From assembly GCA_964477275.1 (NCBI GenBank), contig CAYZDV010000080.1, positions 1 through 9,355 of the forward strand: a DNA stretch of 9,355 nt, read 5' to 3'. Positions 7,398-9,355 of the stretch are shown piece by piece. The notes beneath the pieces were generated by a model. It had not been told where the DNA came from and ran no database searches. It was given only the letters and a program-made list of their open reading frames with translations. The DNA comes from CAYZDV01 sp964477275 (GTDB lineage Bacteria > Acidobacteriota > Aminicenantia > Aminicenantales > Aminicenantaceae). Numbering within the stretch: the first letter of the stretch is position 1; each line of letters starts with the position of its first letter. The position numbers were made by a program, and so were the translations under genes.

Positions 7398-7446
7398 CTT
7401 TTTTTCTGGGAAACGGAATCGTATCGGCTCCTTAGATTCAAGGTAA

Positions 7447-7475
7447 ACTATAAAGAAATGCGCACACCAAGTCAA
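7447..7475 (-). promoter_or_regulatory. Sigma70-type promoter for the minus-strand operon
   Basis: On the minus strand TTGACT (7470-7475) and TATAGT (7447-7452) are separated by exactly 17 bp, each one mismatch from consensus. Transcription would begin near 7440, giving a leader of about 43 nt before the ATPase ATG at 7397. The leader holds AAGGAG about 29 nt before the ATG, too far to serve it, and an A-rich stretch next to the ATG. Confidence 0.75.
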
Positions 7476-7527
7476 TGCGAAAATCGAAACGGCTGGAGAG
7501 AAAAATGATGATTCCCTGGAGTCAATA

Positions 7528-7536
7528 TGCTATAGT
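7528..7536 (+). promoter_or_regulatory. Candidate extended -10 promoter for the PHP gene
   Basis: TGCTATAGT fits an extended -10 element (TG, one base, hexamer with one mismatch). No good -35 box is seen at 16-18 bp upstream. Transcription would begin near 7542, about 18 nt before the GTG at 7561, with AGAGG at 7550-7554 as a modest ribosome site. Confidence 0.45.
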
Positions 7537-7560
7537 TAAGAACAAAGCCAGAGGCGGGCC

Positions 7561-9018
7561 GTGAAGACGCTGAAAAAGATTCTCCCTCTAACCATTTTCA
7601 TCCTCATTCGTGCGGCGATCCCCGGCCACAGCCAGGTTGCCACCGGCGATTACATCCAGGTCGCCGGTCTCATCGACATTCACACCGACTCGAGCGACGG
7701 CGTCCACACTCTGGATTACATGGTCAATCTGGCGAGAAAAAGGGGATTTCCGGTGCTCTTCATCAACGACCATGACCGGAAGGTGCTGGAATACGGAATC
7801 CCGCCGTTACGCAACCTCGTGAAAAAAAAAGTCGAGCTTCCTTCCATCAACAAAAAAGGAGCCGAACAATACCTGGAGATGATCGAATCCTGCGCAAGGA
7901 GAAACCCGTCGATGGTTCTGATTCCAGGGGCTGAATCTGCTCCTTTCTACTTCTGGAGAGGTAGCTATTTTCGGAAAAACCTCACCGTCTGCGATTGGGA
8001 AAGGCATCTGATCATCGTCGGCCTGGACAACCCGGAGGACTACAAAGGCTTGCCGGTCCTTCACAACGGACTCTCCTCAAAATATGTCTTCGCGAGGATT
8101 TCTTTCTTCACATTCCTGGGAATTCTTCCTCTTCTCTTCGGCATCTTTCTGGCCGCCAGAAAAGGAGCTTTTCGCTGCGCGGGAATTGTGGTCTCTTTTT
8201 TCGGCCTCCTCCTTCTTGTCAACCATCATCCCTTCCGGAGTTCTCCCTATGACCAGTATCACGGAAGCCAGGGCATCCAGCCTTATCAACTGGTCATCGA
8301 TTATGTGAACTCAAGAGGGGCAATGGTCTTCTGGAACCATCCGGAAACAAAATCAGGGAAAGGCACTCTGGGTCCTATCTTTAAAGATACCCCTCCTTAT
8401 TCTCAGGTCTTGCTGGAATCCGAAAATTATGCGGGCTTTGCCGCTCTTTACGGAGAAGATACTCCCCTCATCGAGCCCGGGGGCATCTGGGATAAAGTCC
8501 TGCGGCAGTACTGTGAGGGGCAAAGAGCCAGGCCTGCCTGGGGAATTTCCTCTGCCGACTTTCACGAAGAAGGCGCTGCCGGCGAAAAGCTCGGCAACTT
8601 TCCCACCGTGTTCCTGGTCAAAGCCGTCTCCAGAGAGGACATTCTGGAGGCGATGCGAAAAGGCCGGATGTACGCTTACCGGGGAGACGTTGAGAAACCG
8701 CGATGGATTCTTGAAGAGTTCTCTGTTTCTGACTCCCTGACCATGGAGAAGGCCGTGATGGGAGATGAAATCCATACCCGGAGAGCTCCGGAAATCCACA
8801 TCCGCCTTTCCTCCTCGGAGGAAGAGAGAGGGAATCCGGTATTCATCAGGCTTGTTCGGGACGGAAAGATCGTGAAAGCCTTCTCAGGCGAGACGCCCCT
8901 GGCCATCCGCTGGATGGATGAATCTTCCCGTCCGGCAGGCAAAACCTCCTACCGCCTGGATGTGAAGGACGAAAAAGGAAGGCGCCTTGTTTCGAACCCG
9001 GTTTTCGTGAATTTTTAA
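7561..9018 (+). CDS. Exported PHP-family metallohydrolase (CehA/McbA-like) with internal membrane hairpin, 485 aa
   Basis: PHP-domain enzymes are metal-dependent phosphoesterases or hydrolases. Residues 1-24 form a signal peptide (KTLKK, hydrophobic core, GHSQ). PHP motifs follow: DIHTDSSDG (39-47), NDHD (69-72), PGAE (122-125), HLIIVGL (149-155), FWNHPE (257-262) and SSADFH (350-355). Between motifs four and five lie two hydrophobic segments (about 177-199 and 205-221) joined by a basic loop ARKGAFR. By the positive-inside rule both catalytic halves would lie in the periplasm. The tail (about 395-485) looks like a beta-sandwich ending SNPVFVNF, as in CehA/McbA-type proteins. The start is GTG at 7561. 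The first motif reads HTD where relatives have HxH. It is divergent from the ATPase operon and ends 14 bp before an opposing small gene. Substrate unknown. Confidence 0.85.
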   Translation: MKTLKKILPLTIFILIRAAIPGHSQVATGDYIQVAGLIDIHTDSSDGVHTLDYMVNLARKRGFPVLFINDHDRKVLEYGIPPLRNLVKKKVELPSINKKGAEQYLEMIESCARRNPSMVLIPGAESAPFYFWRGSYFRKNLTVCDWERHLIIVGLDNPEDYKGLPVLHNGLSSKYVFARISFFTFLGILPLLFGIFLAARKGAFRCAGIVVSFFGLLLLVNHHPFRSSPYDQYHGSQGIQPYQLVIDYVNSRGAMVFWNHPETKSGKGTLGPIFKDTPPYSQVLLESENYAGFAALYGEDTPLIEPGGIWDKVLRQYCEGQRARPAWGISSADFHEEGAAGEKLGNFPTVFLVKAVSREDILEAMRKGRMYAYRGDVEKPRWILEEFSVSDSLTMEKAVMGDEIHTRRAPEIHIRLSSSEEERGNPVFIRLVRDGKIVKAFSGETPLAIRWMDESSRPAGKTSYRLDVKDEKGRRLVSNPVFVNF

Positions 9019-9032
9019 ACCGCGGCTTCCTG

Positions 9033-9227
9033 TTATTTCCTGGCCAATTGTCTTATCCCAACGGCAACGGCAAAGAGCAGCAGAAACTTGGCGAACTGAA
9101 GATGAGCCTGAGCTTCGATGCCGAAGGGAAAGGGCCTGACCATCAGCCGGGAGATGATGCCGATGATGACGACGATAATGGCCAGAACGATGGCAACGTC
9201 CAGGGCGATTTTCAGGAACTTTTCCAT
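9033..9227 (-). CDS. Small two-helix membrane protein, 64 aa, unknown function
   Basis: I do not recognise a named family. From the ATG at 9227 the 64-residue product has two hydrophobic helices (about residues 5-26 and 42-58) separated by a loop with RPFPFG and EAQAH, and ends in RQLARK. It is probably an inner-membrane protein with both ends in the cytoplasm. A longer frame can be read from 9260 (TTG), but that codon lies against the -10 box. The ATG at 9227 has AGGAGGT seven bases upstream. Its own strong promoter suggests a monocistronic gene expressed at a fair level. It converges on the PHP gene with only 14 bp between stops and no clear terminator. Its role in this locus is unknown. 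Confidence 0.75.
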   Translation of the reverse strand: MEKFLKIALDVAIVLAIIVVIIGIISRLMVRPFPFGIEAQAHLQFAKFLLLFAVAVGIRQLARK

Positions 9228-9234
9228 TTTGCTT

Positions 9235-9241
9235 ACCTCCT
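9235..9241 (-). promoter_or_regulatory. Strong Shine-Dalgarno for the small membrane protein
   Basis: On the minus strand this reads AGGAGGT with a 7-nt spacer to the ATG at 9227, a near-perfect match to the 16S rRNA tail. It fixes the start at 9227. Confidence 0.85.
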
Positions 9242-9260
9242 CTTTTCTCCGTTTCTTCAA

Positions 9261-9289
9261 ATAATAATTTTCTCTCCCGCTGAAGTCAA
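9261..9289 (-). promoter_or_regulatory. Sigma70-type promoter for the small membrane protein
   Basis: On the minus strand TTGACT (9284-9289) and TATTAT (9261-9266) are spaced by 17 bp, each one mismatch from consensus. Transcription would start near 9254, leaving a leader of about 27 nt that carries the Shine-Dalgarno site. The same TTGACT with the same spacing is used upstream of the ATPase operon. Confidence 0.75.
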
Positions 9290-9355
9290 GCTCGGAAGCA
9301 CCTTTTTTCCCGTGATGAAGACCTATCTCAGGAGGATTAAAGAGCGTCAGGCTGG

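Noticed and set aside
7398..7475. Longer N-terminus of the ATPase from a TTG at 7475
   Set aside because: The TTG is part of the -35 box of the best promoter, and the family usually begins at the MYKAYWG-type segment.
9228..9260. Longer N-terminus of the small membrane protein from 9260
   Set aside because: It starts beside the -10 box, above the predicted transcription start, and ignores the AGGAGGT site.
9281..9308. Terminator-like GCTCGGAAGC followed by T6
   Set aside because: The stem is only three or four pairs and no plus-strand gene ends just before it; the bases are better explained as the -35 region of the small gene.
9312..9355. Possible start of a plus-strand gene (GTG/ATG at 9312/9315) running off the window
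   Set aside because: Only 14 codons are visible, with no ribosome site at proper distance and no promoter; the AGGAGG at 9330-9335 has no start codon after it in range.

Overview
The window looks like a cell-surface polysaccharide or lipopolysaccharide locus from a Gram-negative bacterium. Three things point that way: a heptosyltransferase-type GT9 enzyme, a polyprenyl-phosphate sugar-1-phosphate transferase, and an exported (periplasm-facing) PHP hydrolase. Base composition is moderately GC-rich and coding is dense. Gene content fits an environmental deep-branching lineage such as Acidobacteriota, Aminicenantes or Desulfobacterota, but no marker gene is present, so this placement is only a guess.

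Layout. (1) Positions 1-1962, plus strand: the 3' part of a GT9 (heptosyltransferase-like) gene overlaps a complete GT4 glycosyltransferase by 11 nt. (2) Positions 1947-7397, minus strand: six genes run in one direction. In transcription order they are an ExeA/TniB-like AAA ATPase, an HD-GYP protein, a 159-bp gap, a WbqC-like protein, a PIG-L/LmbE deacetylase, a DegT/DnrJ/EryC1/StrS aminotransferase and a WecA/TagO-type transferase. The last gene overlaps the 3' end of the GT4 gene tail to tail by 16 bp. (3) Positions 7398-7560: a divergent intergenic region with a good sigma70-type promoter for the minus-strand operon and a candidate extended -10 for the plus-strand gene. (4) Positions 7561-9018, plus strand: an exported PHP-family metallohydrolase (CehA/McbA-like) with a two-helix membrane hairpin inside its catalytic domain. 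(5) Positions 9033-9227, minus strand: a small two-helix membrane protein with a strong promoter and Shine-Dalgarno sequence. (6) Positions 9290-9355: no supported gene.

How the genes may work together (inference). The transferase loads a first sugar phosphate on a lipid carrier and the GT4 and GT9 enzymes extend glycans. The aminotransferase, deacetylase and WbqC-like protein would make or modify an amino sugar. The ATPase and HD-GYP protein at the head of the operon may tie its expression or export to cyclic-di-GMP or to a membrane assembly. No tRNA, rRNA, CRISPR array, insertion sequence or convincing rho-independent terminator was seen. The least ordinary items are the membrane-hairpin PHP hydrolase and the ATPase/HD-GYP pair heading a sugar-modification operon.
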